NCBI GenBank assembly: GCA_029782365.1
Contig: JAKOUW010000235.1
Location: 62,001-126,000, forward strand
Reading direction: 5' to 3'
DNA from: Chloroflexota bacterium
GTDB lineage: Bacteria > Chloroflexota > Anaerolineae > Anaerolineales > UBA4823
DNA length: 64,000 bases
This document shows, one piece after another, positions 24,022 to 31,202 of the stretch. The notes under the pieces are model-generated. The model was not told the origin of the DNA, made no database searches, and saw only the letters and a list, made by a program, of their open reading frames with translations. Every line of letters starts with the position of its first letter. Within the stretch, counting starts at the first letter, position 1. Both the position numbers and the translations under genes were made by a program.

Positions 24022-25503
24022 TCAAGGTCGATAATAGAATGTGTCCGATACGCAAAAATCACTGGCGTTATTGTTATTGATAATGCAAACATCATAGTTT
24101 AAGAAATTCGCCTGAATGTTCAACCCAGTTATATCGACTTGCGTTTTTCCACTGCCGTTTGTCGGCGGCATGCTAAACGACTGTTGACCGCCATCGGGCA
24201 AGTATATCGTGGTGTATAAATTGACATTTGCCATGGGATCGAGATTTTGAAAGACTGCTGCGCCGATGCTGGTGGGCTTACCCGATATGACATCTGCCGC
24301 CTGGTGCCAGGAGATTAAGCGTGTTTTCCGGCTTTGCAAAGGTACCTGGGTTGGCGTCGGTGTGGGCTGGATGGGAAGGTTCGCCTCTTTACCGATTATT
24401 TTGAGATATTCTCGCCCATAGGGTAACAACCGAATATCAGGTTCGCCATCTTTACCAATTCCATTAATCGTCTCCAGGCAGTAATTTTCAAAACACTGGA
24501 GAAAGCCCTTTTCGGTTTTGCTCGTATTCCCGATAGGTTTGCCCGCCAGGCCAGAGTGAGTTTCTGCATAGTTGGCGAAGATAGTTTTCACGTTGTAACC
24601 CTGATCGCCGTTTACCTGGAAGAATGTGTTGTCCGGTTCCATATTCCGTTGTTGGAGCGATTGGACCGGTGAACCGATTAATACAGGCACAGGTAACAAT
24701 TTCACCTGGCGAGGATCAGAGGCTTCAATATACAAAGCCATGTTATCGAACACCATCACAAATATTTTTTTCTTCTCAGCATCCTGAGCTTCAAAGGCCT
24801 CTGTCAACTTGGCGCCGACAAATCCGGGGTCAAATTCTTCGAGGCGCGCCACCTTGCTTAATATGCGATTTTCAGCCTGGGTCACGGAGAAAATTGTAGG
24901 AATACCGATCGGGCCAGGTGTTGGCCCTGTGGCTGTTTTGGGATACCACCAATATCCATAAGGGAGCAAATGGATCTTGCCGGGTGGATCAGTACGATTC
25001 CGGTAGAACCCCAGGCTTTCGAAATATTGTTGGTAGGTGTCATTTTCTGAGTTGAAAACCAACGGGGTTAATGGTTTGCCGATATATTTACTGTATTTAT
25101 CAAGGATAGGGAATAATTCGTCCCAGATTCGGATCCCATCGGAAATGCGTTTGTCGGCGCGCTCTGCTTGATCAACCGGTGTAAGAGAGGCAGGCAGCGT
25201 TCCGAGTTCAAAATATTTGGCAATCGGAACGAGGTAGGCTTTCTGGTCTGGTTTGGCAGGGTTAAATGCCAGGATTGCTACATCCACCGCCTGATACTTT
25301 ATCCCGTCTGCTTTCTGGATGATCGCATCAGTTATCGCAGTCACCTGGTCCAATGATTTTAAAACCGATGCAATTTCGGTGAAATCTGGATCAATGGTCG
25401 CTCCTTGAGGCTGTTCTGGTGCGAAGTTGAATTCACTTAAGATCACCAAAGCGCTCACAATAATTGTGAGCAAAACCAGCAGAGCAAAAATTTTCTTGAT
25501 CAT
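24022..25503 (-). CDS. Hypothetical exported protein, 493 residues
   Basis: I do not recognise this family. An N-terminal signal anchor (KKIFALLVLLTIIVSALVIL) is followed by a large extracytoplasmic region. The middle part (about 60-330) is mixed and rich in Tyr and Pro, with HLLPYGYWWYP and a similar DIRLLPYGREYLKII later, so a repeated element may exist. A Thr/Pro linker near 375-385 leads to a C-terminal beta-rich domain of about 100 residues with the paired Cys of YDVCIINNNNASDFCVS. It is transcribed away from the nine-gene sigma-54 operon across 178 bases and stops at the shared terminator. On its own strand a TATAAT box lies 12 bases before the ATG and another 70 bases upstream; neither has a clear -35. 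Confidence 0.7.
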   Translation of the reverse strand: MIKKIFALLVLLTIIVSALVILSEFNFAPEQPQGATIDPDFTEIASVLKSLDQVTAITDAIIQKADGIKYQAVDVAILAFNPAKPDQKAYLVPIAKYFELGTLPASLTPVDQAERADKRISDGIRIWDELFPILDKYSKYIGKPLTPLVFNSENDTYQQYFESLGFYRNRTDPPGKIHLLPYGYWWYPKTATGPTPGPIGIPTIFSVTQAENRILSKVARLEEFDPGFVGAKLTEAFEAQDAEKKKIFVMVFDNMALYIEASDPRQVKLLPVPVLIGSPVQSLQQRNMEPDNTFFQVNGDQGYNVKTIFANYAETHSGLAGKPIGNTSKTEKGFLQCFENYCLETINGIGKDGEPDIRLLPYGREYLKIIGKEANLPIQPTPTPTQVPLQSRKTRLISWHQAADVISGKPTSIGAAVFQNLDPMANVNLYTTIYLPDGGQQSFSMPPTNGSGKTQVDITGLNIQANFLNYDVCIINNNNASDFCVSDTFYYRP

Positions 25504-25633
25504 AGTTTTAATTATAGACCACTCAAAAAAATTTAGATAGCTGGAGAATTCCCCTCAACCTATTATTAGGAAACTCCCTGTGATTATTATACAGAAACTT
25601 TCACCGGAAATAATTGCAATTTCATTGCTTAAT

Positions 25634-25650
25634 TGGCACTAATCTTGCAT
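25634..25650 (+). promoter_or_regulatory. Near-perfect sigma-54 promoter of the nine-gene operon
   Basis: TTGGCACTAATCTTGCATA holds the full -24 box TTGGCAC and -12 box TTGCA, with GG at 25635-25636 and GC at 25647-25648, 12 bases apart. The predicted start is near 25660, 22 bases before ATG 25682. The upstream 130 bases are AT-rich and lack an obvious long dyad. Confidence 0.82.
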
Positions 25651-25681
25651 ATACAGAAACAGCAATTCTATGGAGTGAAAA

Positions 25682-27016
25682 ATGGCGCGACAACTTCCAA
25701 CGACAAGGCTTGGCTTTCATTATTTTCCCGATTTCGTCCATTACCGGCAGGCCGACTTAAATGCCTGGCTTCCCGAATTGATTAAACTGCGCGCGGGTTG
25801 GCTCACTTTGTTAGCCTCAACGAACAGAGCGATTCCTGAATTTTTCTTAAGAGGTGTATTAGAAGCAGGTATCCAACCTGTACTGCATTTTCAAATGTCG
25901 CTTCACAATCCAGTGGATGAACAAAGCCTGGCGTTGCTCTTCAGCAATTATGCTCGTTGGGGGGTTCGCTTCGTAGTTTTATTCGACCGACCAAATACGC
26001 GCCAGGCGTGGCCTGCCGCCGCATGGACCAGGGCCAACCTCGTGGAAAGGTTCTTAGATGCGTTCATTCCCCTGGCAGAGTTGGCGCTGCAGGCCGGGCT
26101 ATACCCCGTTTTTCCTCCACTCGAGCCTGGTGGAGATTATTGGGATACAGCATTTCTACAGACAGCCTTGCAAGGGATCCGCCGCAGAGGCCACCAGGCG
26201 CTGATTGAGCGGCTGGTCCTTGGCGCTTATGCCTGGTCTGGCAACAGGCCCTTGAACTGGGGGGCTGGCGGACCTGAACGGTGGCCTGAAGCTCGCCCAT
26301 ATCAGCATGCGATGGATGGTCAGGATCAACGCGGGTTTCACATATTCGATTGGTACCTGGCCATTGCTCAAGCAGTTGTCGGAAGACCTATGCCGATCAT
26401 CCTGGTGCGAGCCGGCAGCCGCATAGGCGATCATGACCTGACCAACGAACCTGCCATTGATGAGGCTGAGCATACCAGGGTGAACTTGAGTCTCGCCCAA
26501 TTGGCTTCTCTCTTTTCTAATGGGCAGGCTGCCGTGAATTTAGAAGGGCTCGAACCGCTCTCAGACCATGTATTGGCCTGCAATTTTTGGTTATTATCCG
26601 CCGCACCACTTTCGCCTTTCAAGGATCAGGCCTGGTATTTACCAGACAGCAGCCGGCGGCCGGTAGTTGATCACCTGATTGAATTGCAAGCCTCCAACCA
26701 GGCGTTGAAAAGCGAAATTCCTACTCCAAACACGATTGCCCAACCTCACGGCTTCGATCACTACCTATTGCTTCCTTCGTATGAGTGGGGGATTGCCGAT
26801 TGGCATCTGGATGCTATTCGACCATTCGTTAAAAAGTACCGGCCAACGATCGGCTTTTCTATTGCCGATGCCAAGCGGGCTCGTCGGGTCACGCTGGTAG
26901 GAGAGTATGGCTCTTTTTCAGAAACAATCTCCGACGAGTTGATCGAGGCTGGATGTGTTGTCGTCCAAATTCGCGGAAGTGGCACAGAACTTGCATCTCA
27001 ATTGGCATCTGTGTGA
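25682..27016 (+). CDS. TIM-barrel glycosidase-like protein, probably inactive, cytoplasmic
   Basis: First gene of the sigma-54 operon, 444 residues, with no signal peptide. The N-terminal 320 residues look like a glycoside-hydrolase clan A-type barrel: strand-like segments GIQPVLHFQMSL, VRFVVLFDRPN and AGLYPVFPPLEPGGDYWD follow the usual order. Where such enzymes carry the acid/base motif Asn-Glu-Pro-Asn, this protein has Asp102-Arg103-Pro-Asn105, so the catalytic Glu is missing. A C-terminal region (about 350-444, HYLLLPSYEWGIADWHL to VVVQIRGSGTELASQL) resembles an alpha/beta domain of unknown role. It may be a glycan-binding or structural barrel. The barrel assignment is inference from pattern. 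GGAGTG precedes ATG. Confidence 0.6.
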   Translation: MARQLPTTRLGFHYFPDFVHYRQADLNAWLPELIKLRAGWLTLLASTNRAIPEFFLRGVLEAGIQPVLHFQMSLHNPVDEQSLALLFSNYARWGVRFVVLFDRPNTRQAWPAAAWTRANLVERFLDAFIPLAELALQAGLYPVFPPLEPGGDYWDTAFLQTALQGIRRRGHQALIERLVLGAYAWSGNRPLNWGAGGPERWPEARPYQHAMDGQDQRGFHIFDWYLAIAQAVVGRPMPIILVRAGSRIGDHDLTNEPAIDEAEHTRVNLSLAQLASLFSNGQAAVNLEGLEPLSDHVLACNFWLLSAAPLSPFKDQAWYLPDSSRRPVVDHLIELQASNQALKSEIPTPNTIAQPHGFDHYLLLPSYEWGIADWHLDAIRPFVKKYRPTIGFSIADAKRARRVTLVGEYGSFSETISDELIEAGCVVVQIRGSGTELASQLASV

Positions 27017-27073
27017 TCTCTTCCAAGTTTAATTTCAACCCAAAAATTTTCACCCCATAAAAATAGAGGCCTT

Positions 27074-28348
27074 ATGATCCAAATCAATCCGACCCCTACA
27101 TTCGAAAACACAATTCTCCCGACATCCATCCATAATGCAGATACAAAGCCTGTGCAGGTTGGCATTCACCGACCAGTCATCAAGGTATTGGGGCTGGGTG
27201 GAGGTGGCCAAAATGCGGTGAACCGAATGATTGAATTTGGGCTCGAAGGAATCGAATTCATCGCCGCTAACACGGATATGCAAGTTCTGAAATCGTGCCT
27301 TGCGCCAACCAAAATCGCCTTAGGTCAAAAACTGACACGCGGCCTTGGCGCTGGCGGCACCCCAGAGACCGGGCGTAAGGCAGCAGAGGAGAGCGTGCAG
27401 GCCCTCCAGCAGGCTCTGCACGGGGCCGATATGGTTTTTCTGACAGCAGGCATGGGCGGCGGCACCGGCACCGGCTCGATCGCGGTTGCGGCAAAGATCG
27501 CACGCACACTTGGAGCTGTCACCATCGCCATCGTCACCACTCCCTTTTCATTCGAAGGCGGTCAGCGCATGAAGAATGCAAATGAAGGTCTGTCTCGCCT
27601 GCGCCCTAACACCGATACACTGATCGTCATTCCCAATGATCGCCTGCTTTACGTCGGTCCGAAAAATTTGCCGATCGAAATGACATTCCGCCTGGCTGAT
27701 GATGTGCTGCGCCAGGCCGTGCAAGGCATTACCGACTTAATTATCACTCCCAAATTCATCAATGTGGACTTTGCCAATATTTGCAATTTGATGAAGCTGG
27801 GGGGTGGTGCCTTAATGTCGAGTGGTCAAGGTGAGGGCGAAAACAAAGCCACCAAAGCGATCCAACGAGCCCTGCACCATCCATTGCTCGAATCAACCAG
27901 CCTGGATACAGCAGCCGGCGTCCTGGTGAATTTCACCAGCGGCAGCGATTTGGGCCTGCATGAAGTCAGTGTAGCTATGGAATACCTGCACCAACAGCTT
28001 GGACAGCCCGCAGAAACCATCATGGGCATCGCATATGATGAGCGGCTTTGCGACAAAGTGGAAGTGATCTTAATTGCTACCGGCCTGGGAGGCCGCAGCC
28101 TGGAAGAAGCTTTACCGGGCTTTTCTTCCACCCCGCGCAGGCCGGCTGTGCCTGAGGCAGTGCTCGAAAACCAGGCTGCCGCCGAAACAGTTGGTGCATC
28201 AAAAATGCAGACCGCAAGCAGTCAACCCGCAGACCAATCCCATTTGCGCCAATCTCCCCCCCTTGTGCGCTCGCTGAAGCTGGAACCGCCTGCCGCATCT
28301 GGCGGCAATGACCTGGATATACCTGCATTTTTACGCCGCTCGAAATAA
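27074..28348 (+). CDS. FtsZ paralogue with altered T7 loop
   Basis: A tubulin/FtsZ-family GTPase of 424 residues. After a 30-residue extension come the GTP-binding motifs LGLGGGGQNAVNRM, ANTDMQVLKS, LTRGLGAGGTPETGRKAAEE and the signature GGGTGTGS (128-135), then FEGGQRMKNANEGL and VIPNDRLL. The T7 synergy loop reads Asn230-Val-Asp232-Phe-Ala-Asn235; the second catalytic Asp of FtsZ (Asp212 in E. coli) is Asn here, which predicts slow GTP hydrolysis and stable filaments. A linker of about 80 residues leads to the conserved C-terminal peptide DLDIPAFLRRSK, so it should still bind FtsZ partners such as SepF or FtsA. It sits in a sigma-54 operon, not in a dcw cluster, so I call it a second FtsZ; a main copy elsewhere is assumed. 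Confidence 0.9.
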   Translation: MIQINPTPTFENTILPTSIHNADTKPVQVGIHRPVIKVLGLGGGGQNAVNRMIEFGLEGIEFIAANTDMQVLKSCLAPTKIALGQKLTRGLGAGGTPETGRKAAEESVQALQQALHGADMVFLTAGMGGGTGTGSIAVAAKIARTLGAVTIAIVTTPFSFEGGQRMKNANEGLSRLRPNTDTLIVIPNDRLLYVGPKNLPIEMTFRLADDVLRQAVQGITDLIITPKFINVDFANICNLMKLGGGALMSSGQGEGENKATKAIQRALHHPLLESTSLDTAAGVLVNFTSGSDLGLHEVSVAMEYLHQQLGQPAETIMGIAYDERLCDKVEVILIATGLGGRSLEEALPGFSSTPRRPAVPEAVLENQAAAETVGASKMQTASSQPADQSHLRQSPPLVRSLKLEPPAASGGNDLDIPAFLRRSK

Positions 28349-28362
28349 AGGTCGCGAATTCA

Positions 28363-28635
28363 ATGGTCAATGCATTTAATGAAGAGCGGATAAATCAGAT
28401 TGTCTGGCGCCAATACCCAGAGTTTCAAGGTGTCAGGCCCATGGTGCAGCATGCGAATATCAATTCGTCGAGCGCTTCAGCCAGCCAGTCTGCCAGCATC
28501 CGGTCGGAAAATAAACACACCATTCTGCTCTACCAAGCCTATGTGCGCCTGCCGAATGGAAAAAGTATGTCGCGGTGGGTGCGTGTTTCTCTCAAGCAAG
28601 ACGGCAGCATCGCAAAAATAAGTTCTTCAAAATAG
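28363..28635 (+). CDS. Small hypothetical protein, 90 residues
   Basis: An unrecognised cytoplasmic protein. It has a polar, Ser-rich middle (NSSSASASQSASIR) between an N-terminal helical part (FNEERINQIVWRQYPEF) and a C-terminal beta-like part (ILLYQAYVRLPNGKSMSRWV). It lies 14 bases after the ftsZ paralogue and 8 bases before the next gene in the same operon. A Shine-Dalgarno-like AAAGG lies about 10 bases before ATG 28363. Its place directly after the FtsZ gene makes an accessory role with the filament a reasonable guess, nothing more. Confidence 0.65.
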   Translation: MVNAFNEERINQIVWRQYPEFQGVRPMVQHANINSSSASASQSASIRSENKHTILLYQAYVRLPNGKSMSRWVRVSLKQDGSIAKISSSK

Positions 28636-28643
28636 GGTGTCCC

Positions 28644-28973
28644 ATGGAAATGATCGATAACAGCCAAATTTTCATCAGCAGTCCGAAAGCATTTGAGGAA
28701 AAGGATTCTCATTCAACTCACCGGCTCTATCGCCTGGAGATTTTTTATTGGGATACCTTGATCAAGGCCTTGGGCACGGCGCGCAACATTCGAAATTCTG
28801 TCGAATATCAGAAGGAGCAAGTTCTGTCATTCAATTTTCATGCATGGCTTGTCGAGCAAAATTTCACCGCCAAATTCGATAAAAAGCAAATTCGCATGCT
28901 GGTTGGCGAATTTGCTCTGGTTGCTTTCGGGGGTTTATGTTTCGGCTTCTTGGCGGGGATCATTGGTTTTTGA
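28644..28973 (+). CDS. Small tail-anchored protein, 109 residues
   Basis: An unrecognised protein with a soluble, charged N-terminal 80 residues and one C-terminal membrane segment (FALVAFGGLCFGFLAGIIGF) at the very end, so the bulk should face the cytoplasm. The open frame starts earlier at 28575 inside the previous gene; ATG 28644, preceded by AGGG and lying 8 bases after the previous stop, is the better start. Being a membrane-tethered protein next to an FtsZ paralogue, it could anchor that filament. This is inference from position. Confidence 0.65.
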   Translation: MEMIDNSQIFISSPKAFEEKDSHSTHRLYRLEIFYWDTLIKALGTARNIRNSVEYQKEQVLSFNFHAWLVEQNFTAKFDKKQIRMLVGEFALVAFGGLCFGFLAGIIGF

Positions 28974-28992
28974 CCGGAAAATCTGGTGTAAG

Positions 28993-30126
28993 ATGAAATT
29001 TCGAAACTCTGCTTACTGGTTTCGCACCTTTTTCAGCCTGGCCGCTCTGCTGGCGCTGCTGGTTGTACGCACATCCACCTCCCTGGCTGCCAGCGGCCTG
29101 CCCTCTTCCGCGGAATTCGGGTTTGGCGCTGAAGTCGACGAACACTCCAGTAATGTTGAAGGAGCGATCTTGATTGCTCAGCAAACAGGCTTTGATTGGC
29201 TTTCCGTGGATTTCGATTGGTCATCATCCTGGCCAACACAACAATCTGGGATAACCTTTAGTCAGGTGAAGCGGGTGGCAGACCTGGCGCACAATAAATC
29301 GACCAATCTGATGATTTCAATTAAGAATCCGCCAGCCTGGGCTCTGGATAACAACGGTCCATCTGCTTCTGCAGTGGTTTCCCTGGTGCGCCAAATCGCG
29401 GCGGAGTTTCCGGACACAGTTCTGGCTTTCGAATTGTTCCCTGGCGCCAACCGCGCTGCAAATTGGGGCGCCCAGGCTAATCCAGGAGCTTACGCTCAGG
29501 TCATCCGCAGCGTGCAGGAATATCTCTTCACGATCAATCCCCGCGCCATTGTTATCGCGACTGTCACGCCATTGGGTGAAAATCAACAAGTCGGCGATAT
29601 CGAAGATACGGCTTTCTTGTCTGCTTTTTATAAAGCGGAAATCTCTTCAAACAAACCTCTGGTGGTGGGGATTTATTACCAGCTTATTTCTGGCGATCCA
29701 GCCCGCAGCCCTGCTGAAAGCCCCGCGCACAGCCTGCGCCATTACGAACAGGTCCGCGATGTGATGAAACAAGCCAATCACAGTGATGATTTGATCTGGG
29801 TGACCGGTTTTTCATGGCCTGCGGAGATCTCGGACTCTCAAGCGCAAGCCAAGTGGGTTCTCGACGCTTACAAACAACTTCAAGGTCAGTTATTCATCGG
29901 AGCCGCATTTTTCAACAAGCTAAACTCGATTGATGATCGTCAATCTTCCCCTTACCTGATTGGACAATATCTCACATTACACCCAGCAACGCAGATGATT
30001 CGCACCTTAATCGGTACCGGGCAGGCTGGATCGCAATTATCCCAGCCTGCAAGCAGCGCCAAGCCTGGTGCTCCTTCATTCCTGGACAAATTGATTGAGG
30101 TCATTTTGTCTTGGTTCAAAGAGTAA
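28993..30126 (+). CDS. Exported glycosidase-like barrel protein, probably inactive
   Basis: A 377-residue protein with an N-terminal signal anchor (FFSLAALLALLVV). The body resembles GH5/GH39-type barrels: FDWLSVDFDWSSSWP, LMISIKNPPAW, then FELFPGANRAANWG where enzymes have a Glu-x-Trp-Asn-Glu-Pro-Asn motif, followed by GAYAQVIRSVQEYLFTINPR as in that family. Asn-Glu-Pro is replaced by Pro150-Gly151-Ala152, so the acid/base Glu is lost. A late amphipathic segment (LDKLIEVILSWFKE) ends the protein. ATG 28993 is chosen; the longer open frame runs into the previous gene. It is the second barrel protein of this operon, here on the outer side of the membrane. The fold assignment is inference. Confidence 0.65.
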   Translation: MKFRNSAYWFRTFFSLAALLALLVVRTSTSLAASGLPSSAEFGFGAEVDEHSSNVEGAILIAQQTGFDWLSVDFDWSSSWPTQQSGITFSQVKRVADLAHNKSTNLMISIKNPPAWALDNNGPSASAVVSLVRQIAAEFPDTVLAFELFPGANRAANWGAQANPGAYAQVIRSVQEYLFTINPRAIVIATVTPLGENQQVGDIEDTAFLSAFYKAEISSNKPLVVGIYYQLISGDPARSPAESPAHSLRHYEQVRDVMKQANHSDDLIWVTGFSWPAEISDSQAQAKWVLDAYKQLQGQLFIGAAFFNKLNSIDDRQSSPYLIGQYLTLHPATQMIRTLIGTGQAGSQLSQPASSAKPGAPSFLDKLIEVILSWFKE

Positions 30127-30129
30127 CTT

Positions 30130-30852
30130 ATGCGCACAATCATTCCCTGGGTTTTGCGAATACTCGTTTTTTCTATCCTTTTCTGGTTTGGCCATATTCT
30201 AGGCGTGAGCTTCGACCCTCGCTTTTTTTTACCTGCAGACGAATTAGCCTCTTCCCAGGCAATTGAGAATAATTCTGTCCAACACAATCATCTTTTGATC
30301 ATCGTTGAGAAGATCACCATCCAACCAAAAATAGTTTCGATTTGGCTGGTGGGCAACCGTTTCAATATGCCAACTCAAATGGTCATGCTTTATCCATCCA
30401 AATCAGCCAGCTTACCGTTGGCAAATAACTTTGCGGCCGAATTTGCTCTTCAAGGGTTTTGGAAGAAGCGTGAAATCAGACCGGAATTCTTGAAGATTTT
30501 GGCCGATCAAGGCATTCAATACAGCCATTACTTCGTTATTGACCAAGCAGTTGTGAATGCGATTCAGTTTGACTTCAAGATCAATTCAGAAGAAAACGCT
30601 CGTCCCCTTAGCACTTCATTCGATAATTCCATTGAGAATCAGCTCGATACATGGCAACGAATTTGTTCTGCAGCCCTCGAGACTCCGGGAGGACTTAATT
30701 TAAACAAATTGAATTTGGACTTAAAACTTCACGCAGTCAGTCAAACGGGGTCAAACAATATGACCATCATCCCAGCCAATCCAAGTTTCTCGTCTTGCTT
30801 TGATCGAACTGAACCTCGCAGTGAAGCTCTGCTCCAACCGATTCATCCATAA
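30130..30852 (+). CDS. Membrane-anchored protein, possibly a degenerate LytR/CpsA/Psr protein
   Basis: A 240-residue protein with an N-terminal membrane anchor (VLRILVFSILFWFGHILG) and an extracytoplasmic domain. The order of segments is reminiscent of LytR-CpsA-Psr transferases: HLLIIVEKITIQPKIVSIWL for the first strands, a short helical part, then ILADQGIQYSHYFVIDQAVV, matching the family's Tyr-x-x-Tyr-x-x-Ile/Val-Asp block. The pyrophosphate-binding Arg residues and the Ser-Ile-Pro-Arg-Asp motif of active enzymes are not present, so it would not transfer glycan. It stands 3 bases after the exported barrel gene. The family link is tentative. Confidence 0.55.
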   Translation: MRTIIPWVLRILVFSILFWFGHILGVSFDPRFFLPADELASSQAIENNSVQHNHLLIIVEKITIQPKIVSIWLVGNRFNMPTQMVMLYPSKSASLPLANNFAAEFALQGFWKKREIRPEFLKILADQGIQYSHYFVIDQAVVNAIQFDFKINSEENARPLSTSFDNSIENQLDTWQRICSAALETPGGLNLNKLNLDLKLHAVSQTGSNNMTIIPANPSFSSCFDRTEPRSEALLQPIHP

Positions 30853-30869
30853 ACCAGGAGGCTATTATC

Positions 30870-31193
30870 ATGAATCTCGAAATGATCGACCAGGTACGCA
30901 TGTTTATGTCAATTGCAATGTTTGTTTTAGGTTTGATTGTGTTTATCATAGGCACGATTACACTGCTGATTGGCGCATTTGGCCGCGAGCGCGCCAATGT
31001 CCTCGCTCAAACAAATCGCCTCGCCCAAAAGGGGCTGGCAGAAGATGTGGCCGGGCTGGTCGGCAATGCTTCGATGCTATTAAATGCAATGAATGAAATG
31101 GCCGCAACACGCAATGGTATTGGAATTGTGATGATGATTTTTGGCGCAGCGTTGATGGTGGCTGGTTATTACATTATGCCCGCTCTGCATTAG
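30870..31193 (+). CDS. Small two-helix membrane protein, 107 residues
   Basis: An unrecognised protein with two hydrophobic segments (FMSIAMFVLGLIVFIIGTIT and GIVMMIFGAALMVAGYYIM) separated by a charged stretch of about 45 residues with helical character (ERANVLAQTNRLAQKGLAED). AGGAGG lies 13 bases before ATG 30870. The central part most likely lies in the cytoplasm by the positive-inside rule, where it could meet the FtsZ paralogue or the TPR protein encoded 9 bases downstream. Phage-holin-like proteins have a similar size, but no other phage gene is near. Confidence 0.65.
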   Translation: MNLEMIDQVRMFMSIAMFVLGLIVFIIGTITLLIGAFGRERANVLAQTNRLAQKGLAEDVAGLVGNASMLLNAMNEMAATRNGIGIVMMIFGAALMVAGYYIMPALH

Positions 31194-31202
31194 AGGAAAC
31201 GA

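Noticed and set aside
25504..25633. Upstream activator site for the NtrC-like protein near the 25634 promoter
   Set aside because: Only weak short dyads (CTGT-N9-ACAG, CCTA-N4-TAGG) are visible, none matches the rpoN dyad, and the activator lacks a DNA-binding domain.
27074..28348. The cell's main division ftsZ
   Set aside because: No dcw neighbours, sigma-54 control and an Asn in the catalytic T7 loop all point to a paralogue; absence of another copy cannot be excluded from this window.
30870..31193. Phage holin
   Set aside because: Two-helix size fits, but there is no lysin or other phage gene and it sits within the long operon.
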